A stretch of 64,000 nucleotides of DNA, taken from the NCBI GenBank assembly GCA_964484465.1, contig CAZAFL010000002.1:62001-126000 (forward strand), read 5' to 3'. This DNA is from CAZAFL01 sp964484465 (GTDB lineage: Bacteria; Bacteroidota; Ignavibacteria; UBA10030; SZUA-254). Shown in pieces: positions 51,657-59,795 of the stretch (its first letter is position 1; each line of letters begins with the position of its first letter). The translations under genes and the position numbers were made by a program. The notes under the pieces are model-generated. The model worked only from the letters and a program-made list of their open reading frames with translations. It ran no database searches and was not told where the DNA came from.

Positions 51657-52118
51657 TTGTCTATTCCTGAGCTTGTCAACATCCGCATATCTCGCATCGA
51701 TCCTGAGCGAACCGACATTCCATTACCCGCGTATGCAACTCAAGGTTCGTCGGGCATGGATCTCCACGCTGCTGTCGTGGGCGAGATCGTTATTAAACCG
51801 GGCGAAACCGTTCTTATTCCTACCGGTTTTCAAATTGAAATCCCAAAGGGATTTGAAGCACAAGTGCGTCCGCGCAGCGGACTCGCTATCAAGAGCGGTA
51901 TTGGCGTCCTCAATTCGCCTGGAACAATCGATTCTGATTATCGTGGCGAGGTGAAAGTCATTATCACTAATTTTGGACAAACAGCATTTACAGTTCATCG
52001 AGGCGACCGCATCGCCCAGATCGTTTTTGCTCCGGTCGTTCGTGCAAATTGGGAAGAAGTTTCTTCTGTTAAACAAACACCCCGGGGCGCGGGCGGCTTT
52101 GGGCACACGGGAAAGTAA
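51657..52118 (+). CDS. dut: Deoxyuridine 5'-triphosphate nucleotidohydrolase
   Basis: Hydrolyses dUTP to dUMP to keep uracil out of DNA. The trimeric dUTPase motifs are present in order: GSSGMDLHAAV (motif 1), VRPRSGLAIKSGIGVLNSPG (motif 2 and the following Tyr/Asp motif 3 in IDSDYRGE), RGDRIAQIVFAPV (motif 4) and the P-loop-like C-terminal RGAGGFGHTGK (motif 5). An in-frame ATG occurs at 51585 but adds 24 unrelated residues; I favour TTG 51657, which gives MSIPELVNIRISRID. About 153 residues, standard. Confidence 0.93.
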   Translation: MSIPELVNIRISRIDPERTDIPLPAYATQGSSGMDLHAAVVGEIVIKPGETVLIPTGFQIEIPKGFEAQVRPRSGLAIKSGIGVLNSPGTIDSDYRGEVKVIITNFGQTAFTVHRGDRIAQIVFAPVVRANWEEVSSVKQTPRGAGGFGHTGK

Positions 52119-52130
52119 CCGGTAGCTGAA

Positions 52131-52820
52131 ATGTCAGGAACCCTGTACCTCGTCGCAACTCCCATCGGAAATTATGATGATATTACCTTTCGCGCCATTC
52201 GCATTCTGAAGGAAGCAGATGTCGTTGTTTATGAAGAACGAAAAGAAGGGCAACGATTACTTTCACACTATGGAATTCCTGAAAAAGTGATAGAAAGCCT
52301 GAACGAGCACAACGAAGCCGCCGCTTCATTTCACATCATTGAACATCTTAAACAGGGGAAAAATGTTGCTCTTATCTCCGATGCAGGTACTCCCGTTTTT
52401 TCCGACCCCGGACAAATTCTTGTTCGAAAAGCCATCGACCAAAAAATCAACATCGTACCTATTCCCGGCGCATCATCACTTTTGCCCGCACTTACGCTGT
52501 GCGGTTTTCCTATCGAACAATTTCTTTTCTATGGCTTTCTTTCGCCCAAAACAAATCGCCGAATCTCAGAACTACGCCAGCTGCGCAACGAATACCGCAC
52601 GATGGTATTTATGGATACGCCATACCGGCTCATTCCTTTGTTGAAAGACCTTTCGGAGGTTTTCAGCGATGAGCGCCGTGTCGCTGTGGCCTTTAACCTC
52701 ACCATGCCGGACGAACGTGTCTTTCGTGGAACGGCACTTGAACTCTATCGCCTGTTCGAAAAGAAAGAACTAAAAGGCGAGTTTGTGATAGTTGTCGAGG
52801 GGGCAAGTCAGAAGCGATAG
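52131..52820 (+). CDS. rsmI: RsmI-like SAM-dependent methyltransferase (tetrapyrrole methylase fold)
   Basis: RsmI methylates the ribose of C1402 in 16S rRNA. The 229-residue protein has GTLYLVATPIGNYDDITFRA, ALISDAGTPVFSDPG, VPIPGASSLLPALTLCGFP and FLFYGFLSPK in the right order. It departs from typical RsmI at the EDTR motif (here EERKEGQRLL) and in the ESPHR motif (here MDTPYR). This variation is seen in Bacteroidota homologues, so function is probable but not certain. It begins 12 nt after dut. Confidence 0.82.
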   Translation: MSGTLYLVATPIGNYDDITFRAIRILKEADVVVYEERKEGQRLLSHYGIPEKVIESLNEHNEAAASFHIIEHLKQGKNVALISDAGTPVFSDPGQILVRKAIDQKINIVPIPGASSLLPALTLCGFPIEQFLFYGFLSPKTNRRISELRQLRNEYRTMVFMDTPYRLIPLLKDLSEVFSDERRVAVAFNLTMPDERVFRGTALELYRLFEKKELKGEFVIVVEGASQKR

Positions 52821-52986
52821 TTTCAGCCCTTCTTTCAATACCACCCGGCTCACTTCAACTTTTTGAATAACGTCCTCGGTCGACAGGACGACTGCTTTGG
52901 AATTCAAACACAACCTTATTTGCATCTCGGACCCCTTTTTTCTATATTTTTAGAGAAAACTGAACGAAAACATTCTGAAGGTTACG

Positions 52987-54006
52987 ATGGACGCATTGCC
53001 AAAACAGTTTCGTGTACCTGAAATTTACGGTGACTTTTGGTTTAATTCGGACCCGATTCCGCTCGGTGCCATGCGGGGCTATGTGATTCTCATAGACTTT
53101 TGGGATTACACAAACTACCGTTGTCTTCGGTCGCTTCCGTACCTTCAGGAGTGGCATCGTCGTTACGCAGACAAGGGGCTGGTGATTATTGGTGTTCACA
53201 CCCCTGAATTTCCGTTCGCTCGCGACCCGATCAATGTCCGTGAAGCGCTCGAGAAGTTTGGCATACATTATCCGGTTGTCATGGATAATGAGTATATCGT
53301 CTGGAGCGCATTTCGTACTCATGAATGGCCCACGAAATATCTTATTGATAAGGACGGTTTTATCCGGTACCTGCATACGGGAGAGGGCTCAACCGAGAAT
53401 TTCGAGCATGCGATTCAATCGCTTCTTGTGGAAGCCAATTATCACGGGGATTTTCCGCTGGTGATGGAACCAGTTCGGGAAACAGACCGGATAGGTGCGG
53501 TCATTTACAGGGAGACGCCGACAATTCTCACAGGGTATCAGCGGGGAACGATAGGAAATATCGAAGGGTATTCTCCCGAGTCAACGACTCATTTTACAGA
53601 TCCCGGTATGTATCTCGAAGGGCGTCTGTATCTGGACGGGGATTGGCTGAACGACAGAAATTATCTAAAACTCGAGGAACGTGATGGCAAAGAAGGTTCT
53701 TTGTTTCTATCGTACAGAGCAAAAGGTGTAAACGCTGTCGTGAAACCAGAAGGCGAACGAAATTTTCAGGTGTTTGTTCAACAGGATGATCTTTATCTGA
53801 CATCGGCAAACAAGGGTGACGATATTTCTGTTGATGAAGAGGGCAGAAGTTTTTTTCTGGCCGATAGCGCTAAACTCTACGGTCTTGTCAACAACAAGGA
53901 ATATGGAGAGCATAAACTGAAACTCAGCACGCGTTCAAATGGGTTCGCCCTGTATTCAATTTCGTTTGCAACTTCAGTGATAAAGGAGATGGTTTCGAAC
54001 AATTAA
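52987..54006 (+). CDS. Thioredoxin-like (TlpA/DipZ C-terminal type) protein lacking the CxxC
   Basis: The 339-residue protein has a thioredoxin-fold domain with the peroxiredoxin-like order MRGYVILIDFWDYTNYRCLR, LPYLQEWHRRYADKGLVIIG and TKYLIDKDGF. Where relatives carry CINC or a similar CxxC before LRxLPYL, this protein reads NYRC, so only one cysteine remains. Residues 190-339 are beta-rich and resemble the DipZ C-terminal domain. No signal peptide is evident (MDALPKQFRVPEIYGDFWF), so it may be cytoplasmic. Redox activity by the usual dithiol mechanism is unlikely. Confidence 0.78.
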   Translation: MDALPKQFRVPEIYGDFWFNSDPIPLGAMRGYVILIDFWDYTNYRCLRSLPYLQEWHRRYADKGLVIIGVHTPEFPFARDPINVREALEKFGIHYPVVMDNEYIVWSAFRTHEWPTKYLIDKDGFIRYLHTGEGSTENFEHAIQSLLVEANYHGDFPLVMEPVRETDRIGAVIYRETPTILTGYQRGTIGNIEGYSPESTTHFTDPGMYLEGRLYLDGDWLNDRNYLKLEERDGKEGSLFLSYRAKGVNAVVKPEGERNFQVFVQQDDLYLTSANKGDDISVDEEGRSFFLADSAKLYGLVNNKEYGEHKLKLSTRSNGFALYSISFATSVIKEMVSNN

Positions 54007-54026
54007 CAACAGAGTTTCATTTTCGA

Positions 54027-54070
54027 AACGGCGATCCCGGTCTCGACAACGTCGTGGCGGAATCGCCGTT
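54027..54070 (+). terminator. Imperfect terminator-like hairpin before metH
   Basis: AACGGCGAT (54027-54035) pairs perfectly with ATCGCCGTT (54062-54070), with an inner CGAC/GTCG pairing, followed by GTTATT. Confidence 0.55.
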
Positions 54071-54099
54071 GTTATTCATTCATGAATCGATGCATGTAA

Positions 54100-55923
54100 A
54101 TGTCTAAACCTTTTCTCGACATAGTACAAGAAAAAATCGTTGTGTTTGATGGCGCCACGGGCACTCATCTTCAGGGACAGAATTTGTCAGCCGACGATTT
54201 TGGCGGGGAACATCTCAACGGTTGTAATGAATATCTTGTGGTGTCGAAACCATCTGCGGTCGAGAATGTCCATAAAGACTATCTCGACGCTGGATGTGAC
54301 GTGATTGAAACAGATACATTTGGCGGCACGTCCATTGTCCTCGCAGAATATCACCTCGCTGACAGGGCGTATGAGCTCAATTACAAAGCCGCTCAAATTG
54401 CAAAACGTGTGGCAAACGATTATTCGACGTCTTCACACCCGCGCTTTGTCGCAGGTTCGCTTGGACCGTCCACCAAACTTCCGTCGTTAGGGCACATCTC
54501 CTTCAAAGAAATGGCGGATTCGTACAGGACTCAGACGAAGGGTTTGGTTGAAGGAGGCGTTGACCTTCTCTCCGTCGAAACATGTCAGGATCTTCTGCAG
54601 GCAAAAGCGGCGCTCTATGGGATATTTGAATGCTTCGAAGAACTGCGCCGACGCGTTCCAGTTATTACCTCGGTAACAGTTGAAACTATGGGCACAATGC
54701 TGCTCGGGACTGAAATCAGTGTCGCGCTCGTTGCGCTCGAGCCGTTCGATGTTGACATCATCGGTATGAATTGTGCAACCGGACCGAAAGAAATGTCGGA
54801 ACATGTTCGTGTCTTATCGGACAGCAGTCCGAAACCGATTTTTGTTATGCCGAACGCAGGCCTTCCGGAAAATGTAGGAGGGCGTGCACATTATAAGCTT
54901 ACACCGGAAGAATTTGTCGAATATCTTTCCCATTTCGTCAGAGACCTCGGAGTGAACATTGTCGGCGGATGTTGCGGCACAACCAAAGAGCATATTCGCC
55001 AGCTTGCGCATGCGGTCGGTGGGCTTGCCCCCGGTCAGCGGACCGTTGATTTTATTCCGAGTGCCTCGAGTCTGTATCAGGTCGCTCCTCTCCACATCGA
55101 CCCACCTCCGGTTATCGTTGGCGAGCGGACAAACGCAAACGGGAGCAAATTATTCAGAGAACTTCTGGCAAGGGAAGATTGGGAAGGAATCGTTGCCATG
55201 GGGCGTGCAGCTGTGAAAGAAGGGGCGCACATGGTCGACGTTTGCGCGGCGTACGTCGGCCGAAACGAACTGAATGATATGAGAGAGATTATCTCCCGTT
55301 TCAACACGCAGGTTACACTCCCTATTGTGATCGATTCAACTGAAGCAAATGTGATTGAGGAAGCTCTGCGGCATATCGGAGGCAAGTCTATTGTTAATTC
55401 GATTAATCTTGAAGACGGGGAAGAACGGATCCATAAGGTTGTGCCGCTTTGCAAAAAGTATGGCGCCGCAGTCATTGCATTGACAATAGATGAAAAAGGG
55501 ATGGCGAAAACGGTGGATGCAAAAGTGGCGATCGCGAGGCGAATCTATGACCTTGTCGTGAACAAATACCGGATGAAGCCGCACGACCTTATTTTTGATA
55601 CGCTCACATTTACCCTGGGTTCCGGAGATGAAGAATTTCGCCGCGCCGGTATCGAAACTATTGATGCAATTCGTAAGATCAAGAAGGAATTCCCGGGAGT
55701 GAAAACAATCCTTGGCGTGAGCAATGTTTCATTTGGTCTTTCACCGCAGGTGCGCAATGTTTTGAATAGCGTTTTCCTGCATTATGCCGTCGAGGCAGGG
55801 CTCGATATGGCAATCGTTCATGCGTCAAAAATTATCCCCTTATATAAAATTGACGACCGGGGCAGAGAGCTCTGCCGGGAATTAGTATTTGATGAACGGA
55901 AATTTGAAGAGGCAACCGCATGA
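54100..55923 (+). CDS. metH: Methionine synthase, homocysteine- and folate-binding half
   Basis: The 607-residue protein holds the first two modules of cobalamin-dependent methionine synthase. The homocysteine domain (residues 1-320) has VFDGATGTHLQGQNL, and the zinc-binding cysteines in GMNCATGP and VGGCCGTTK. The pterin-binding domain (about 345-600) has VGERTNANGSKLF, VDVCAAYVGRNE, SINLEDGEERIHK and GVSNVSFGLSPQVRNVLNS. The cobalamin and reactivation modules are encoded by the next gene, whose ATG overlaps this stop in ATGA. It needs methylcobalamin held by the partner protein. Confidence 0.95.
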   Translation: MSKPFLDIVQEKIVVFDGATGTHLQGQNLSADDFGGEHLNGCNEYLVVSKPSAVENVHKDYLDAGCDVIETDTFGGTSIVLAEYHLADRAYELNYKAAQIAKRVANDYSTSSHPRFVAGSLGPSTKLPSLGHISFKEMADSYRTQTKGLVEGGVDLLSVETCQDLLQAKAALYGIFECFEELRRRVPVITSVTVETMGTMLLGTEISVALVALEPFDVDIIGMNCATGPKEMSEHVRVLSDSSPKPIFVMPNAGLPENVGGRAHYKLTPEEFVEYLSHFVRDLGVNIVGGCCGTTKEHIRQLAHAVGGLAPGQRTVDFIPSASSLYQVAPLHIDPPPVIVGERTNANGSKLFRELLAREDWEGIVAMGRAAVKEGAHMVDVCAAYVGRNELNDMREIISRFNTQVTLPIVIDSTEANVIEEALRHIGGKSIVNSINLEDGEERIHKVVPLCKKYGAAVIALTIDEKGMAKTVDAKVAIARRIYDLVVNKYRMKPHDLIFDTLTFTLGSGDEEFRRAGIETIDAIRKIKKEFPGVKTILGVSNVSFGLSPQVRNVLNSVFLHYAVEAGLDMAIVHASKIIPLYKIDDRGRELCRELVFDERKFEEATA

Positions 55924-57683
55924 GCGAAAAGACAACAGTGCGGGTTGTATATGACCCGCTTACCGAGCTCATGTCATATTATGCCGGGCAGAAGGGGGAA
56001 AAGAAAGAAAGAGCCACGAAAGCCGGACCCGTTGAGGAACGCCTGAAAAACAGAATCATCGACGGTGACAAAGTTGGCATGCAGGCTGACCTCGATGAAG
56101 GATTAAAGAAATACTCGGCACTGGATATTATCAACAATATCCTTCTTGACGGGATGAAGATTGTCGGCGACTTATTTGGAAGCGGTCAAATGCAATTGCC
56201 GTTTGTTCTCCAGTCTGCGGAAGTCATGAAATCTGCAGTCGCGTATCTTGAACAATTTATGGACAAAGCTTCGACTACCTCAAAAGGGACGATGGTCATT
56301 GCCACCGTCAAAGGAGACGTTCATGACATCGGAAAGAACCTTGTCGATATTATTCTCACGAACAACGGTTATAAAGTTCATAATCTCGGTATCAAATGTC
56401 CCGTTGATGCGATGCTTCATGCTGCAGAAGAAAATAACGCTGATGCAATCGGCATGAGTGGTCTGCTCGTGAAATCCACTCTTATTATGAAAGAAAACCT
56501 TGAGGTAATGAACGAACGAGGGATTATGATTCCTGTTGTTCTTGGCGGGGCGGCACTTACCCGACGGTATGTCGAACAGGATCTTCGGTCAATCTACCGG
56601 GGAAGTGTTGCATATGCCAATGATGCATTCGACGGATTGCATTTTATGGAGGAGCTTGCTGACGTTAAACGGCAACCGGACAAAGGAAAGCAAGCCGCCG
56701 GTACTAATATTCCAAGTCAAAGAGAGCTTGAGACGTCTGATACAGATGGTGAATTATCCGGGATGGAAGCAAAAATTGCCATGTCTCCAAAATTGGCGGT
56801 AAATTTCGACCGGCAGACTACAGTTTCATCTGCGCCGATTCCTCACCCTCCTTTTTACGGGACGAAGATTGTCGAAGAGGTCTCGCTGGATGAAATTTTC
56901 CGGTATGTCAATGAGGTAGCTCTCATTAGAGGGCAATGGCAGGTCCGGAAAGGGAAATTATCGGAAGGAGAATATTCCACATTGCTGACAAGTAAGATTT
57001 ATCCTGCGTTACGACAGCTCCAGCAAAAAATAATAAGCGAGGAATTATTGTCACCGAAAGTAGTGTATGGGTATTTCCCTTGCCAGTCGGAAGGCGACAA
57101 CCTTATCATATACCGTCCGAATAATGTCGCCGATCCGGTTCTTATGTGGGGTTCATCTGAAGAACCTCAGTCTTCAAACCTTGTTGAGTGGGTTCGGTTC
57201 ACGTTCCCGAGACAAACTAAAGGGCGTTTCTTTTGCATTTCGGATTTTTTTGCTTCAAAGGATTCCCACCGCATTGACGTTGTCTCGTTTCATCTTGTTA
57301 CGATGGGTCGAGTTGCTTCAGAGCATTCGCAGCGGTTGTTCGCATCCAACAATTACCAGGAATACCTTTATTTCCACGGGCTCAGTGTTGAGTCGGCGGA
57401 GGCATTGGCCGAACTGTGGCATCGGAAAATACGTGAAGAATTGAATATTCACGAGCACGACGCGCAAGAAATCAAGAAATTGTTCTCCCAGCAATATCAG
57501 GGTTCACGGTACAGTTTTGGATACCCGGCGTGCCCTTCCCTTGAAGATCAGAAAAAATTATTCGACTTACTCCGCCCTGGCCGGATTGAAGTTGAGTTAA
57601 CTGAGGAATTTCAGCTCGTTCCCGAACAATCGACCTCGGCGATTATTGTCCATCATCCCGAGGCGAGGTATTTCAACATTTAG
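55920..57683 (+). CDS. Methionine synthase, cobalamin-binding and reactivation half
   Basis: The 587-residue protein completes the split enzyme. Residues about 40-130 are the cap helices (LDIINNILLDGMKIVGDLFG), then the cobalamin domain with the base-off motif GDVHDIGKN near 137, whose His is the lower axial ligand, and MSGLLVKSTLIMKEN. After a linker of about 80 residues the S-adenosylmethionine reactivation domain follows (DFFASKDSHRIDVVSFHLV, SRYSFGYPACPSLEDQKKLF and SAIIVHHPEARYFNI). Its start overlaps the upstream stop by four bases (ATGA), pointing to coupled translation and a two-subunit enzyme. Confidence 0.94.
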   Translation: MSEKTTVRVVYDPLTELMSYYAGQKGEKKERATKAGPVEERLKNRIIDGDKVGMQADLDEGLKKYSALDIINNILLDGMKIVGDLFGSGQMQLPFVLQSAEVMKSAVAYLEQFMDKASTTSKGTMVIATVKGDVHDIGKNLVDIILTNNGYKVHNLGIKCPVDAMLHAAEENNADAIGMSGLLVKSTLIMKENLEVMNERGIMIPVVLGGAALTRRYVEQDLRSIYRGSVAYANDAFDGLHFMEELADVKRQPDKGKQAAGTNIPSQRELETSDTDGELSGMEAKIAMSPKLAVNFDRQTTVSSAPIPHPPFYGTKIVEEVSLDEIFRYVNEVALIRGQWQVRKGKLSEGEYSTLLTSKIYPALRQLQQKIISEELLSPKVVYGYFPCQSEGDNLIIYRPNNVADPVLMWGSSEEPQSSNLVEWVRFTFPRQTKGRFFCISDFFASKDSHRIDVVSFHLVTMGRVASEHSQRLFASNNYQEYLYFHGLSVESAEALAELWHRKIREELNIHEHDAQEIKKLFSQQYQGSRYSFGYPACPSLEDQKKLFDLLRPGRIEVELTEEFQLVPEQSTSAIIVHHPEARYFNI

Positions 57684-57727
57684 GCAGAAAATGTTGAAAA
57701 TAGTTTACCGCGGGGCAGGAATTATTG

Positions 57728-57756
57728 TTGAATTTCTTCCTGCATTTTGTTATACT
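57728..57756 (+). promoter_or_regulatory. Promoter of the DUF309/ferredoxin pair
   Basis: TTGAAT (57728-57733), 17 nt, TATACT (57751-57756). The expected start near 57763 lies almost at the ATG 57765. Confidence 0.6.
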
Positions 57757-57764
57757 GTACAACG

Positions 57765-58154
57765 ATGTTTGAACAACAGTTGAAGCAGGGTGTCGACGAG
57801 TTTAACCGGGGTTTATTTTTTGAGTGCCACGATACGCTTGAAGAGCTCTGGATGGAAACTGCGGGTGAGGACAGACTTTTTTTGCAGGGCCTTATTCAAG
57901 TCTCGGTAGGGTTTTATCATTTCGTCAACCGAAATTACAAAGGCGCTACGAGCCAGTTTACAAAAGGACTTGCAAAACTCGAACACTACCGCCCTTCGTA
58001 CAGGGGAATCGAACTGGAAAAATTTATGCAAAAGGTTGTCGGTTACCTGGTACAGGCTGAACGTGGCGTAGTCGGAGAGAAATTCGATTCGATAGAAGAA
58101 ACAAAAATTCCGAGAATACAATTTATTTACCGACATAATATCAAGGAGATGTGA
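57765..58154 (+). CDS. DUF309 family protein
   Basis: A 129-residue all-helical protein. The family hallmark FNRGLFFECHDTLEELWMET lies near residue 11, followed by LFLQGLIQVSVGFYHFVNRN and LAKLEHYRPSYRG. The function of DUF309 proteins is not established; the conserved His and Glu residues suggest a buried polar site. I start at ATG 57765; an earlier in-frame codon overlaps the predicted -10 box. The start lies about two bases after the predicted transcription start, so the mRNA may be leaderless. The ferredoxin gene follows after 1 nt. Confidence 0.82.
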   Translation: MFEQQLKQGVDEFNRGLFFECHDTLEELWMETAGEDRLFLQGLIQVSVGFYHFVNRNYKGATSQFTKGLAKLEHYRPSYRGIELEKFMQKVVGYLVQAERGVVGEKFDSIEETKIPRIQFIYRHNIKEM

Positions 58155-58155
58155 A

Positions 58156-58500
58156 ATGTCAACAATGATTACAGAGGAATGCATTAATTGTGGTGCATGT
58201 GAACCGGAATGTCCGAATACGGCAATCTATGCCGGCGGCGTGCAGTGGGAATTCAACGGGTCAACGCATGATGCATTATCGAATGATTTTTATTATATCG
58301 TTCCCGAAAAATGTACGGAGTGTGTAGGGCATTTCGACCAGGAACAGTGTGCGGCAGTCTGTCCTGTCGATTGCTGCGTCCCCGACCCGAGTCATGTCGA
58401 GTCGGAAGAACTGCTCTTCAACCGCGCCAAAGAGATACATCCGGAAAAAGGGTTTGCTGAGCTGAGCGAGGCGACGTCGCATTTCAGAAAAACTGCATGA
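58156..58500 (+). CDS. 4Fe-4S dicluster ferredoxin
   Basis: The 114-residue electron carrier has one complete N-terminal motif (CINCGACEPECPNTAIYAGG) and a second with an insertion (CTECVGHFDQEQCAAVCPVD). This insertion type matches the YfhL/Allochromatium-like ferredoxins with unusually low potential clusters. A Shine-Dalgarno (AAGGAG) precedes the ATG. It begins 1 nt after the DUF309 gene. A redox partner is not identified, though the nearby redox genes are candidates. Confidence 0.9.
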   Translation: MSTMITEECINCGACEPECPNTAIYAGGVQWEFNGSTHDALSNDFYYIVPEKCTECVGHFDQEQCAAVCPVDCCVPDPSHVESEELLFNRAKEIHPEKGFAELSEATSHFRKTA

Positions 58501-58522
58501 TGGTAATTGTTGTTGTGAGAGC

Positions 58523-58557
58523 GAGGTCGGTTGAATCTGTTTCAGCCGACCTCTTTT
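58523..58557 (+). terminator. Rho-independent terminator after the ferredoxin gene
   Basis: GAGGTCGG (58523-58530) pairs with CCGACCTC (58546-58553), stem extended by TGAA/TTCA, followed by four T. Confidence 0.88.
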
Positions 58558-58589
58558 CATAGTAACCGGTCTTTATAGATTATTCGCGT

Positions 58590-59435
58590 ATGAAAATTGG
58601 AGAATATGAGCTTCACCCCATCGAAACAGGCCGCTTCGCGTTAGATGGCGGTGCGATGTTTGGCATTATTCCGAAGCCCTTGTGGACAAAGACGAACCCC
58701 CCCGACGAACGAAACCGCATCGAACTCGCCGCCCGGGCAATGCTCATCATCGGCAACGGCAGAAAAATTTTGGTCGACAACGGCAACGGAACGAAATTTA
58801 CCCGGAAACAAACCGATATTTATCGCCTCGATATGAGTCAGCATGAACTGCGCAGCTCACTCAGGAATCATGGGTTGACAGTGAATGACATTACAGATGT
58901 TCTTCTTACACACCTGCATTTTGACCATGCAGGGGGGTCGACATACAGTGCAGATGGCGAGCTTCGGCCCGTGTTTCCGAACGCCATGTATTATGTCCAG
59001 AAAGCACACTGGGACCAGGCAATGAACCCCACGGAGAAAGACCGCGGCAGTTTTATGCCGGATGATTTCTTGCCACTCAAACAACAGAATGTCCTTGAAT
59101 TTGTCGATGGTAATGTTGAAATTTTTCCTCATATTTCTGTTGTGACGGTCAACGGACATACCGCTGCGCAACAACTGCCCAAAATTTCCGACGGCCGGAC
59201 GACGGTGCTGTATTGCTGTGATTTGTTTCCGACTACTTCCCACATCCCACTTCCGTATATTATGGCGTATGATTTGAGGCCGTTGACAACATTAGAAGAA
59301 AAGAAAGCAATTCTCGACAGGGCGCATGATGAAGAATGGATCCTCTTTTTCGAACATGATCCCAAAACAGTTGCAGGCAAGGTTAAACGCTCCGAAAAGG
59401 GATTTATATTTGATTCTCCTGTTGCCTTTGATTGA
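58590..59435 (+). CDS. MBL-fold metallo-hydrolase
   Basis: A 281-residue hydrolase with a complete metal site: VLLTHLHFDHAGGSTYSADG (HxHxDH, near residue 107), the second-shell His in TVNGHTAAQQ, YCCDLFPTTSHIPLPY and ILFFEHDPKT. The strand before it, ILVDNGNGTKF, is typical of glyoxalase-II-like family members. Its substrate is unknown. It starts 30 bases or so after the ferredoxin terminator and is 39 nt upstream of the Rieske gene, with which it probably shares a transcript. Confidence 0.88.
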   Translation: MKIGEYELHPIETGRFALDGGAMFGIIPKPLWTKTNPPDERNRIELAARAMLIIGNGRKILVDNGNGTKFTRKQTDIYRLDMSQHELRSSLRNHGLTVNDITDVLLTHLHFDHAGGSTYSADGELRPVFPNAMYYVQKAHWDQAMNPTEKDRGSFMPDDFLPLKQQNVLEFVDGNVEIFPHISVVTVNGHTAAQQLPKISDGRTTVLYCCDLFPTTSHIPLPYIMAYDLRPLTTLEEKKAILDRAHDEEWILFFEHDPKTVAGKVKRSEKGFIFDSPVAFD

Positions 59436-59474
59436 TTGTGAAACTCGTAATTGTTGTATAGATAGAGGCACGCG

Positions 59475-59795
59475 ATGTCTGTTTGGATAAGGATTGCCGG
59501 AGTAAGTGATATTCACGAACAGCACGGTACATTGGTGAACCTCGATGGAGAAGATATTGTTATTTTTAAGGTGAACGGGGAATATTTTGCACTGAACAAT
59601 GTCTGCGCGCACCAGCATTTTTCAATGCTGCATCAGGGCATGCTGGAAGATTGTACAGTTTCATGTCCGATGCATGGATGGACATATGATTTGCGGACCG
59701 GGAGGGCGACGACAGGGCAAGGGAGTGTAGCTGCATATAACGTAAAGATTGATAACAAGGATATTTTTATAGAACGACGAGATGTAATCTCGTGA
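59475..59795 (+). CDS. Rieske [2Fe-2S] ferredoxin-like protein
   Basis: The 106-residue single-domain Rieske protein has both cluster motifs, NVCAHQHFSML (CxH) and CPMHGWTYDLRTGRATTG (CxxH). It resembles small electron carriers such as NirD and biphenyl-dioxygenase ferredoxins. Its stop overlaps the queG start in GTGA (59792-59795), which points to translational coupling. A role in passing electrons to a neighbouring reductase or oxygenase is inference. Confidence 0.9.
   Translation: MSVWIRIAGVSDIHEQHGTLVNLDGEDIVIFKVNGEYFALNNVCAHQHFSMLHQGMLEDCTVSCPMHGWTYDLRTGRATTGQGSVAAYNVKIDNKDIFIERRDVIS

Noticed and set aside
55900..55940. Frameshift in metH
   Set aside because: The ATGA overlap, a natural domain boundary at the break and intact flanking sequence argue for two real genes; an indel cannot be fully excluded without reads.
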